A program made the translations under genes and the position numbers. DNA of 64,000 bases from Kitasatospora sp. NBC_00315 (GTDB taxonomy: Bacteria > Actinomycetota > Actinomycetes > Streptomycetales > Streptomycetaceae), in NCBI RefSeq assembly GCF_041435095.1, contig NZ_CP108025.1, positions 1,488,001 through 1,552,000 of the forward strand. Direction: 5' to 3'. Below, in pieces: positions 35,544-43,336 of the stretch. The number at the start of each line of letters is the position of its first letter. Positions within the stretch are counted from its first letter, which is position 1. A model generated the notes under the pieces. It did not search any database, was not told the origin of the DNA, and saw only the letters and a program-made list of their open reading frames with translations.

Positions 35544-36358
35544 CACGTCCACTCCTTGGCGCCGGCGAACGAGCGGCTCGCCAGCAGGTAGATCTCGGGG
35601 ACGAGCGGGACGACGCCCCGGGGGAACATCGCACCGACCTGGGTGCGGTAGGCCCGCACCAGGGCCGCCTTGGCGGCGAGTTCGCGCTCCCAGAGCATTT
35701 CGACGGATGCCGTCCGGCGGGCGAAGCCCGGGTCGACGGCGTACCGCTGGTTGTAGGGGAAGTCGCTGTAGAAGACGGCGGGGGCGCCGGCCCGCTCCAC
35801 GGCGGCCCGCACCAGCAGGTGGTCCACGTTCCCGCCGACCGCCGAGGGCGCGAGCAGCAGGCCGGGCCGGTCGGCCGCCAGCACCTCGACGGAGTTCTGG
35901 ATGCGGCGCAGCGTGTCCGAGTCCGCGGCGGCGATCCGCCCGGAGGCGAGGTGCAGGCGGTAGGTGGGGTAGACGTGGTCCAGTTCGGGCACCAGCCGGC
36001 CGGCCAGCCGCGCCCGCCGGGTCGCGGGACGCGGCCGGCGCCGGAACAGGCCCTCGGTCAGGCCGAGGTGGCACCAGCGCACGCCCATCCGGTCGAGCAC
36101 GGCCCGGTCCTCGGCGCGGCGGTCGCGGTAGAGCGTGGCGGCGTCGGGGGCGCCGACCTGGTGCAGGTAGCGCCGGGCGGAGAGCGTGTACGGCCGCGTA
36201 CCCGCCTCGGTGAAGAAGGTGACGACGGTGACCGGCACGCGCAGGGCCGCGTGCATCATCAGGGCGCCGCAGGACAGCACCGCGTCGTCGAGATGGGGGG
36301 ACAGCACCACGAGCGGGACGCCCTTGTCGATGGCCGTGGTCAACGGGTCGGTACCCAT
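35543..36358 (-). CDS. PIG-L/LmbE family deacetylase
   Basis: A 271-residue zinc-dependent deacetylase. The PIG-L signature VLSPHLDDAVLSCGAL (HxDD) is near residue 22, and the second metal histidine is in GGNVDHLLVRAA near residue 185. The family removes acetyl groups from N-acetylglucosaminyl compounds (for example mycothiol or GPI precursors, or nucleotide/lipid sugars). In this operon it most likely deacetylates a sugar of the glycan or its precursor. It overlaps the end of the preceding GT4 gene by 19 bases and the next gene by one base. Substrate unknown. Confidence 0.85.
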   Translation of the reverse strand: MGTDPLTTAIDKGVPLVVLSPHLDDAVLSCGALMMHAALRVPVTVVTFFTEAGTRPYTLSARRYLHQVGAPDAATLYRDRRAEDRAVLDRMGVRWCHLGLTEGLFRRRPRPATRRARLAGRLVPELDHVYPTYRLHLASGRIAAADSDTLRRIQNSVEVLAADRPGLLLAPSAVGGNVDHLLVRAAVERAGAPAVFYSDFPYNQRYAVDPGFARRTASVEMLWERELAAKAALVRAYRTQVGAMFPRGVVPLVPEIYLLASRSFAGAKEWT

Positions 36359-37509
36359 GACGCCTCTCCTTGTTCCGAGGTCGCGGCGTCCGGCTCCGCG
36401 GTGGGAGCCGGTCGCAGCAGGTCTCGGGCGAGCGCCAGGTAGCGGCCCGTCGTCTCGTCCCAGCTGAACCGCCGGACCGCCTCGTGGGCGAGCCCGGCCA
36501 GGTGTTCGCGCGCCTGACGGTCGGAGGCGACCTCCCGCATCCGGTCGGCGAGCGCGTCGACGTCGAAGGGCGGCACACTGACGTTCCCCGATCCGCCGAG
36601 CCAGCGGAGCGAGGGGAGGTCGAAGTGCAGCACCGGCTTTCCGTGGGCCATCGCCTCCAGCGCCGTGATCCCGAACGCCTCGTGCCGGGACGGCATCACC
36701 ATGAAGGCGCTGCGGGCCAGCAGCCGCTGCTTCTCGGCGCCGTCCACGTGGCCGAGCCACCGGACGCCGGGGCCGGCCCGTCGCAGCAGCGCGGCGAGCT
36801 TGCGCTCCTCGGAGCGGGTGCCCGCGCCGGCGAGGAGCAGCGGCATCGGCACGGCCGCCCGGGTGTACGCCTCCAGCAGGAGGTCCAGGCCCTTGAGGTT
36901 GGTGTCGATGCGGCCCAGGAAGAGGATGTGCTCGCCCTCTCCCAGTCGGGCGCGGTCCACCGGGCCGGCCTCGATGCCGTTCGGGATGACGTGCACGGCG
37001 GTCGCGCCGTGCCGGCCGGCTGCGGCCCGGGCGGCGGCGTTCAGGACGACGAGGTCGCGGTAGCACCGGAAGCCCACGTCCTCGATCAGGAAGAACGGGA
37101 TGTGGTACTTGCGCCACATCGCCTCGCCGCAGGCGGCCTGGTCGATCCCGACCACCGGGGCGCGGGAGAACAGCGGGAGGAAGCTGGTCGAGAACGGCGG
37201 AGTGAAGCTCTCCATCCACAGGTCGTGCGGCATCCGCCGGGCCAGCAGCGGGAGCATCGCGTGGAAGAGCAGCTGGCCGCCGCGCGGGCCCGCCCAGCCG
37301 ATCGGCAGGTAGTGGTAGCGCACGCCGCGACGGATCCGGGTGCCTCGGCTCCCGGCGGTCACGACCGTGACGTCGAACTCCTCGGAGAGCCGGCGGGCCA
37401 CCTTCTCGATGACGACCGCGCCGCCGCCGGCGTAGTGCGGATTGTCGACGTCGTCGAAGATCGAGATCACGACGCGCTTCCTGGCGCCCGCGGGCGGGTG
37501 CGTGTTCAT
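36340..37509 (-). CDS. GT4 family glycosyltransferase
   Basis: A 389-residue retaining glycosyltransferase of the GT-B fold. Start FDDVDNPHYAGGGAVVIEKVARRLSEE, central VHVIPNGIE, ILFLGRIDTNLKGLDLLLEAY (nucleotide-sugar domain start), and the EX7E motif in MPSRHEAFGITALEAMAHGKPV. It would transfer an activated sugar to the lipid-linked glycan in the cytoplasm. The N-terminal region resembles GTs of exopolysaccharide clusters. The ATG at 37509 overlaps the flippase stop by 4 bases (ATGA). Donor and acceptor are unknown. Confidence 0.88.
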   Translation of the reverse strand: MNTHPPAGARKRVVISIFDDVDNPHYAGGGAVVIEKVARRLSEEFDVTVVTAGSRGTRIRRGVRYHYLPIGWAGPRGGQLLFHAMLPLLARRMPHDLWMESFTPPFSTSFLPLFSRAPVVGIDQAACGEAMWRKYHIPFFLIEDVGFRCYRDLVVLNAAARAAAGRHGATAVHVIPNGIEAGPVDRARLGEGEHILFLGRIDTNLKGLDLLLEAYTRAAVPMPLLLAGAGTRSEERKLAALLRRAGPGVRWLGHVDGAEKQRLLARSAFMVMPSRHEAFGITALEAMAHGKPVLHFDLPSLRWLGGSGNVSVPPFDVDALADRMREVASDRQAREHLAGLAHEAVRRFSWDETTGRYLALARDLLRPAPTAEPDAATSEQGEASWVPTR

Positions 37510-39575
37510 CGGGTCCACATCCTTCGTGTGCCGGCGACGACCGGCGGCAGGTGCAACCGGGTCCCGGCCACCGTGCGGAGGGTTTCGAGGTCGGTGCGGC
37601 CGAGGGCGCCGCGGTCGGGCAGCAGCAGCCACCGCGCGGCGCCGGGGCCGGTGGACCGCCCGGCCGGGTGGAAGGTCCCGCCCGGTCCGCGCGGGACCCA
37701 GATCCCGGGCCGGCCGGGGGGCCGCAGCGCCCGCCAGGCGTACCGGCCGAGGGGGGCGACCCGCAGGGTCCGGCCGTCGGCCGTTCCGGGCGGGACGGTG
37801 AGGCCGGAGGCCGACCGGGGCATCCAGCAGAGGACTTCGAGGGCCCGGTCCGGGTCGCCCTCCGGCCGGTCCTGGCCGCCGAACAGCAGGTACCCGGGGA
37901 GCCCGTCGGCCGGCAGCCCGTCGGCCGGCAGCCGGTCGGCCGTGGAGACCTCGTGCCAGAAGTCCGCCGGCTCGGTCCGGCCGTCGGTCAGCTGGAACGG
38001 GTACGCGGGCCCCGGGCGGGCGGGCGGGGCGGGCGGGGCGGCGTCCGCCCCGTCGTCGGCGGCCGGCGGCCGGCCCGGGGCGGTCTCGGCGGCGGCACCC
38101 GCCACGGCGGGCACCTCGGCTGTGGCGGCGGCAGTGGCGGGTGTGGCCGAGGGGACGGCACTGTCGGCGACGGGCGGGTCCGAGGCGACGTGGTGACGCA
38201 GGAACCGGACGGAGGCCCGGATCCCGACGGCCGCCGCGGCAGCCAGCCACAGCACCGGACGCGGGCTCAGCAGGGCCAGCAGGCCGGCGCAGAGCAGCGG
38301 TTCCACCAGCTGCGAGCCGGCGAGCACCCGGCCGCCGTGCTGGCGCCGGAACCGGAGGGCGAGCAGGCCGAGCGCGGCCAGGCCGCCGACGGCCGCCCCG
38401 GCGGCGAAGCCGGGAACGCCTCCGAGGCGCCAGCCGACCAGCAGTCCGAGCAGGTAGCAGAGCACGCCGACGACCTGCCGGCGTGCGCAGCGGAAGTCGT
38501 CGGCCGCCTGGGCGAACGTCACCAGCAGGCTGACGCCGCCGATCGCGAAGCCGGCGATCGCCGTGAACGCCAGGTAGGTGCCGATCGACCGGTAGCCCGT
38601 CGGGAAGACCGCGGCGAGCAGCGCGCCCGGCGCGGTGGCCATCACCGCGGCGAGCGGCAGCGCCACGATGACGTACATGCGCACGGCGCCGGCCGCGAGC
38701 GGGGAGCCGGCCTTGCGTCGGGACAGGGCCGGGAAGAAGGCCGTCGCCAGCGCGGTGGCCACGAACAGGGGCACCCTCGCCAGCACCACGCTGGCCTGGT
38801 AGCTGGCGACCGCGGCGCGGTCGCCCGGCAGGAGGGTGACCAGTACCTGGTCGACCGCGAGCAGCAGGGCCACCATCCCCTGGAGGCGCGCCATGCCGAG
38901 CGAGCGGCGCCACAGATCGCGGTCGGCGGTCGCCCTGCGCCAGGAGCGGCGGCCACCGCCGCCCCGCAGGCGCGGCCACCAGATCAGCAGCGGCAGCAGG
39001 CCGGCCCCGAAGGCGGCCAGCGCACCGGCGTCGCTCAGGCCGACGACGCCCACGAGGAGGAGCCCGGCGGCCGTCTTGAGGACGACCTCGCCGATGTCCA
39101 CGGCGGCCAGGGTCCGCATCCGCTCGGTCCCCTGGAGCCAGCCGATGGTGACCCGGGTGACGTAGATGAGCATCGTGACGGAGGCCAGCACCAGCACCGT
39201 GGTCGCGTCGGCGAACTGGGCGGCCACGGCCGCCACCACGGCGCTGACGACGATCCCGCCGCCGGTCGCGATGACGACGGCGAACCGGACCGCGTCGGCC
39301 CGTTCGGCCTCGGAGCGCGCGCGTGCCAGCGACTTGGCCAGGACCCACGGCACCGAGACCATGGCGACCGTGGCGGCGGCGAGGAGCAGCCCCTGGCCCG
39401 CCGCGAAGCGGGCGTACGCGTCGACGCTCAGCAGGTGGGTGAGGAGCAGCGCGTAGCCGTAGTTCCCGACCCCGATCACGAGGAAGGCCACGGTGAACCA
39501 GCGCGCGCCGTGCACCGCGCTGAGCTCGTCGCGGCGTACCGCGCTCGCCCCGTGGACCTCCGCTCCCGTGGTCAT
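37506..39575 (-). CDS. Wzx-like polysaccharide flippase with a long C-terminal tail
   Basis: A 689-residue protein. Residues about 1-455 hold 12-14 membrane helices (for example ARWFTVAFLVIGVGNYGYALLL, VVIATGGGIVVSAVVAAVAA, GMVALLLAVDQVLVTLLPGD), the MATE/MOP architecture of Wzx and MurJ-type lipid-oligosaccharide flippases. Beyond that lies an unusual 230-residue soluble extension: an Ala/Pro-rich linker (about 465-520) and a compact part with FWHEVSTADRL, GYLLFGGQDRPEGD and ALEVLCWMPRS, unlike anything I recognise. The ATG at 39575 overlaps the preceding stop by 4 bases. It probably moves the lipid-linked glycan across the membrane. Confidence 0.8.
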   Translation of the reverse strand: MTTGAEVHGASAVRRDELSAVHGARWFTVAFLVIGVGNYGYALLLTHLLSVDAYARFAAGQGLLLAAATVAMVSVPWVLAKSLARARSEAERADAVRFAVVIATGGGIVVSAVVAAVAAQFADATTVLVLASVTMLIYVTRVTIGWLQGTERMRTLAAVDIGEVVLKTAAGLLLVGVVGLSDAGALAAFGAGLLPLLIWWPRLRGGGGRRSWRRATADRDLWRRSLGMARLQGMVALLLAVDQVLVTLLPGDRAAVASYQASVVLARVPLFVATALATAFFPALSRRKAGSPLAAGAVRMYVIVALPLAAVMATAPGALLAAVFPTGYRSIGTYLAFTAIAGFAIGGVSLLVTFAQAADDFRCARRQVVGVLCYLLGLLVGWRLGGVPGFAAGAAVGGLAALGLLALRFRRQHGGRVLAGSQLVEPLLCAGLLALLSPRPVLWLAAAAAVGIRASVRFLRHHVASDPPVADSAVPSATPATAAATAEVPAVAGAAAETAPGRPPAADDGADAAPPAPPARPGPAYPFQLTDGRTEPADFWHEVSTADRLPADGLPADGLPGYLLFGGQDRPEGDPDRALEVLCWMPRSASGLTVPPGTADGRTLRVAPLGRYAWRALRPPGRPGIWVPRGPGGTFHPAGRSTGPGAARWLLLPDRGALGRTDLETLRTVAGTRLHLPPVVAGTRRMWTR

Positions 39576-40984
39576 GTCGCACTCGACTCGGGCCGCACCA
39601 GGAGGTCGCTGCGGCTGGCGAGGGCGACGGCGGCCTGCTGTCCGACGCCCAGCCGCGCCAGAACTCCGTGGGCGAGCACCTCGTCGCAGCCGTGGAGGAC
39701 CAGCCGGAACGCGTCGCCCCGTCGGCTCCATCCGTCGGTGCCGCGCAGGGCGCCGTCCAGCGTCGCCTCCAGCGCGTCGCCGTCGGCCGTCTCGAAGTGC
39801 GTGACGACGGCCAGGTCGTGGGCCTGGCGGCGGGAGCGGCGGTGCCGGCGGACCCGCCGGATCTCCTCCTGGACCACCCGCGCGAGCCGGTCCGCGCTGT
39901 CGCCCCAGCCGAAGCCGTCGGCCCAGCCGCGGCACCGGCCGGCCATCCGCTCGCGGGCGGCCGGGTCGGCCAGGGAGTCCAGGGCGGCGGCCGTCAGGTC
40001 GGCCAGGTCCGCGCCGGCGGGCAGCAGCCACCCGGTGCGGCCGGGCCGGACGGCGTCCCGCAGGCCGGGGACGTCGAAGGCGACGGCGGGAGTGCCCAGG
40101 CTGTTCGCCTCGATGACCGCGAGGCCCCAGCCCTCGGCGACGGAGGGCACCACGGTCAGCCAGGCACGCGCGAGCAGTTCGCGCTTGCGCTCCTCGCCCA
40201 CCCAGCCGTGGAAGGTCACCGCGCCGCCGACTCCCAGGCCCTCGGCCAGGGCCCGCAGCCGGCCGAGTTCGCCGCCCTGGCCGGCGATGTCGACCCGGAG
40301 GTCCGGGTGGCGCCCGAGCAGGGCCGGCAGCGCCCGGACGAGCAGGTCGAGCCGCTTCTGCGGCACCAGCCGGCTCACCACGGCGATTCTCGGCGACTCG
40401 CTGCGCGCCACCCGGGCGGGCTCGGAGTGCGGGCTGCCGTTCGGCACCAGGAACACCGGGTTGTGGAAGCCGAGTTCACGGCGCACACCCTCCCGGGTGG
40501 AGGGCGAGACGACCACGATCGGCCGGTTGCGGTAGACGATCCGGCTGACCTGCTTCTCCAGCAGGCGCCCGACCGCGTTCGCCGGCCAGCGGAAGAACAG
40601 GTCGAACTGGTCCTGGTGGACGTGGTGGATGACGCAGACGTCCGCCGTCCAGCGCGGGACGAAGGCCGCGGAGAAGAACGGGATCCCGTTCTGGAAGTCC
40701 ACCACGGCGTCGTACGCGTGCCGGTTGCGCAGCAGGTGCCGGACGGCCGCGGCGTAGACGCCGAAGGTGCCGCCCTGGCGCAGGATGCGCACGCCGTCGG
40801 TGTACTCGACCGCGGCGGCGCCGGGGCTGCGGGAGGCGAACAGCGTCACCCGGGCTCCGGTGCGGGCCAGCCGCCGGGCGATCTCGAAGCAGTAGGTCTC
40901 CGCGCCCCCGGCCTGCGGATGGGCCGGATCGCGCCAGTTGAGGAAGAGGATGTCGGTGTGCGCGAGGGTCGACGAAGCGGTCAT
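39572..40984 (-). CDS. GT4 glycosyltransferase with a short C-terminal domain
   Basis: A 470-residue GT-B enzyme. Start DILFLNWRDPAHPQAGGAETY (typical of GT4 enzymes acting early), VFLVPNGSP, IAVVSRLVPQKRLDLLVRAL, and the EX7E motif in VPSVAEGWGLAVIEANSLGTPAV. After the usual end (about 385) an extra 85 residues follow: AHDLAVVTHFETADGDALEATL, then RGTDGWSRRGDAFRLVLHGCDE. This could be a shrunken GGDEF-like domain (see findings). I start at the ATG at 40984; a GTG at 40993 overlapping the upstream stop (GTGA) is equally possible and would add three residues. Donor sugar unknown. Confidence 0.83.
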   Translation of the reverse strand: MTASSTLAHTDILFLNWRDPAHPQAGGAETYCFEIARRLARTGARVTLFASRSPGAAAVEYTDGVRILRQGGTFGVYAAAVRHLLRNRHAYDAVVDFQNGIPFFSAAFVPRWTADVCVIHHVHQDQFDLFFRWPANAVGRLLEKQVSRIVYRNRPIVVVSPSTREGVRRELGFHNPVFLVPNGSPHSEPARVARSESPRIAVVSRLVPQKRLDLLVRALPALLGRHPDLRVDIAGQGGELGRLRALAEGLGVGGAVTFHGWVGEERKRELLARAWLTVVPSVAEGWGLAVIEANSLGTPAVAFDVPGLRDAVRPGRTGWLLPAGADLADLTAAALDSLADPAARERMAGRCRGWADGFGWGDSADRLARVVQEEIRRVRRHRRSRRQAHDLAVVTHFETADGDALEATLDGALRGTDGWSRRGDAFRLVLHGCDEVLAHGVLARLGVGQQAAVALASRSDLLVRPESSAT

Positions 40985-40989
40985 GGCGG

Positions 40990-41823
40990 TCACCGTGAGA
41001 GGGAGATGCGGAGCAGGTCGGCCATCGAACGCATGCCGTCCCGCCGGGGGGAGAAGGTCGATCCGGGGACGTCGGACCACGCGACCGGTACCTCGACGGC
41101 CTGCCGGCCCTCCCGCACCACGCGGGAGAGCAGTTCGACGTCGAAGGCGAAGCCGTTGATCCGGCAGTCCCGGACGAGGTCGCGGACCAGCGGTCCGTCG
41201 AAGAACTTGAAGCCGCACTGGGTGTCGGCGATACCGGGAACGGCCAGGTGGGCGCAGGCGCGGAAGAGCCAGCCCCCGCCGCGCCGCAGCACCGACTGCT
41301 CCACCTGGTAGCGGGCTCCGGCGCAGCGCCTGGAGGCGATGACCGCGCCGTAGCCCTGCCGCAGCAGCGGGACGACCTGGTCGAGGGCCTCGATGGGGGT
41401 GGCGTTGTCGGCGTCGACGAAGCCGACGAAGCGGGCCGAGGAGGTGGCGATGCCACGCCGTACGGCGGCGCCCTTGCCGCGCTCGCTGCAGCCGATCAGA
41501 TAGGTCTCGACGGGGGCCTCGCCGAGGTGCTCCAGTGCCTCCGCGGTCGAGTCGACGCTGTCGTTGTCCACCACGACGACGGCGGAGCTCCAGGGCTGCC
41601 GGGCGAGGTAGTCGGCGGTGGCACCCAGGGTCAGCGGCAACCGCCTCGCCTCGTTGTAGGCGGGGATGATCACCTCCAGATCCACCGGGGGCCGCCTGAG
41701 CGGCGCGGGGACGTCGGGTACGCGGTGCGCGCGGGTCGCGGCGGCCCGGGGCGTGGCGCCGCCGCGGGTGTCATCGGAGAGCGATCCGTGGTGCCGGGCT
41801 GTCGAGGAGTCGGTGAGGTACAT
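40990..41823 (-). CDS. GT2 glycosyltransferase (dolichyl-phosphate glucose synthase-like)
   Basis: A 277-residue GT-A enzyme. Motifs: VDLEVIIPAYNEARRLPLTL, VVVVDNDSVDSTAEAL, GKGAAVRRGIATSSARFVGFVDADNATPIE (with the metal-binding DAD), and TQCGFKFFDG. The pattern 'ERGKGAAVR.G' plus 'CGFK.F' is that of polyprenyl-phosphate glucosyl/mannosyl transferases. It probably makes the polyprenyl-phosphate sugar used by the GT39-like enzyme of the same operon; that link is inference. The start is the ATG at 41823 behind gaaagg. The first 50 residues are a variable extension. No C-terminal membrane helix, so cytoplasmic or peripheral. Confidence 0.87.
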   Translation of the reverse strand: MYLTDSSTARHHGSLSDDTRGGATPRAAATRAHRVPDVPAPLRRPPVDLEVIIPAYNEARRLPLTLGATADYLARQPWSSAVVVVDNDSVDSTAEALEHLGEAPVETYLIGCSERGKGAAVRRGIATSSARFVGFVDADNATPIEALDQVVPLLRQGYGAVIASRRCAGARYQVEQSVLRRGGGWLFRACAHLAVPGIADTQCGFKFFDGPLVRDLVRDCRINGFAFDVELLSRVVREGRQAVEVPVAWSDVPGSTFSPRRDGMRSMADLLRISLSR

Positions 41824-41890
41824 CCGGATGAACCTTTCTGTGCGGGCGGGCGGCGGAGCCGGTGGGCGGTGGTCGGTGTGGGGCTTGCGG

Positions 41891-41935
41891 GCGGTGTCCG
41901 GTGCCGCGGTGTCCGGTGCCGCGGTGTCCGGTGCC
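41891..41935. repeat. Three tandem copies of a 15-bp unit
   Basis: gcggtgtccggtgcc three times without a break, in the 155-base gap between the GT2 gene and the polysaccharide deacetylase gene, the only sizable gap inside the operon apart from 42795-43336. Confidence 0.85.
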
Positions 41936-41978
41936 GGGCGCGATGCCGGCGGGCGGTGGTCCGGTGCCGGCGGGGGTG

Positions 41979-42794
41979 TCAGTCGACGGCGGATCCGGCG
42001 ATCGGGTGGCCCAGGCGGGCCCGGGTGCGCCGGTAGGCACGCCCGCCGCGGGTGGAGAGCGACTCGGCCAGGGGCTGGAGACCGGCGCCCCGCCCCTCGG
42101 CCCACTGCTGGAAGCGCGCCGGCGCGGTGTCCGCGGTCACCAGGAGCCGGGGGATCCGGTACGGGTTGTCGGCGGCCGAGCTGAAGGCGTTGCCGACGGT
42201 GGCGCCCGAGGTCCAGCCCGCCGCGGCCAGTGCCCGGTGGACGGCCGGGCTGGAGTAGCCCCCCGGATAGGAGAAGGCGGTCACGGCATGGCCGACCGCC
42301 TCCTCCAACTCCCTCTTGCTGGCACCTATCTCCTCGGCGAGGCGGCGTGCGGGGACGATGTCCAGCTGCGCGTGGGTGCGCGAGTGGCCGCCGATCTCGA
42401 ACCCGAGCGCGTCGAGGGTGCCGATCTGGCGCCAGTTGAGCATCGCCGCGGGCGGCAGCAGGCTGCGCGGCATCGCCCGGCCGGGCGAGTGCACCGCCCC
42501 GGTCGTGATGTACACCGTGGCGGGCAGGCCGCGTTCCGACAGGATGGGCGCGGTCGTCCAGTAGAAGTCCTCGTAGCCGTCGTCGAAGGTGAGCACGGCG
42601 GCGTCGTCCGGCAGCGTGACGCCGCCGCGGACGGCCGAGACGAGTCGGCGCAGCGGGATGACGGTCCGGCCGGCGGCGGCCAGCCGGTCCAGCTGGTCGG
42701 CGAAGGCCCGGCGGGTCACCGCGCGGGGGGCGCTCCACGGCGCCGGGTGGTCGGAGACCGAGTGGTAGACGAAGACGGGCACAACGGTGTTCAT
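41979..42794 (-). CDS. Polysaccharide deacetylase (CE4/NodB)
   Basis: A 271-residue NodB-fold deacetylase. Motif 1 AVLTFDDGYEDFYW (catalytic Asp and metal Asp), motif 2 EIGGHSRTHAQLDI (H-x3-H metal site), motif 3 FSYPGGYSSP. It starts VVPVFVYHSVSDHPAPWSA, the form found in cytosolic or cell-surface deacetylases of Streptomyces; no signal peptide is visible. The ATG at 42794 is supported by a strong GGAGG 7 bases upstream. The same frame stays open for 541 bases upstream to a second well-placed start at 43337, so a longer form is possible. It would remove N-acetyl groups from the glycan or its precursor. Confidence 0.88.
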   Translation of the reverse strand: MNTVVPVFVYHSVSDHPAPWSAPRAVTRRAFADQLDRLAAAGRTVIPLRRLVSAVRGGVTLPDDAAVLTFDDGYEDFYWTTAPILSERGLPATVYITTGAVHSPGRAMPRSLLPPAAMLNWRQIGTLDALGFEIGGHSRTHAQLDIVPARRLAEEIGASKRELEEAVGHAVTAFSYPGGYSSPAVHRALAAAGWTSGATVGNAFSSAADNPYRIPRLLVTADTAPARFQQWAEGRGAGLQPLAESLSTRGGRAYRRTRARLGHPIAGSAVD

Positions 42795-43336
42795 GTCACG
42801 CCTCCGGGGACATCGCGCGGGGCGGCGGCGCGGGCGGCCGACCGACGGGACCTGGCGCGCGGGACTGCCCGGAGCGTGGACCGGTGCAGCCGGCGGTACG
42901 ACGACCGGCGGGGAGTGCGACGCGGACGGCTCGCGGGCCGACGGGATGACGGCGGCCCGGCGCTTCGCGCCACGGCGGCCCGCCGTCCCGTCCGGGCAGC
43001 GGCCCGGGGGCGCCGCACAGGGCGCGGTGGACGTGCTGGACGTGGTGACGCGGCCGCGGCACGGCGCGCGACGGACGGCATCGACCGGCACCCGGCAGAG
43101 CGTGGCGAGGTCGCCCGCGGTGCCGTTGGCCGGGGCCGGACCGAGCAGGTGCCCGCACAGCCGCACCCACGCCGGCACGCACCCGTCCACGGGGATCGGC
43201 CCGGTGCCTTCGGCCGGGCAGTGCCCGCCCGGTCGACGGAGGTCCGGTCCGACGGATCGGACGGCGGTGCTGAGCGAGTAGCGGGCGGCAAGGTACGGGT
43301 AGGCGGCTGCGGTGCGCCGGTCGGAGCCGTTCATCA
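42795..43336 (-). other. Open but unassigned stretch before the deacetylase gene
   Basis: No stop occurs in the deacetylase frame across this region. It begins with ATGATG at 43337, which overlaps the upstream GT2 stop and follows ggggag, so a ribosome site exists. Translated, the first about 80 residues look fairly protein-like (AAAYPYLAARYSLSTAVRSVG), the rest is Arg/Pro/Ala-rich. Either a 181-residue N-terminal extension of the deacetylase, a decayed gene, or non-coding. I cannot decide. Confidence 0.35.

Noticed and set aside
42787..43281. Plus-strand ORF opposite the open stretch before the deacetylase
   Set aside because: Arg/Gly-rich shadow with no ribosome site and composition unlike real proteins here.
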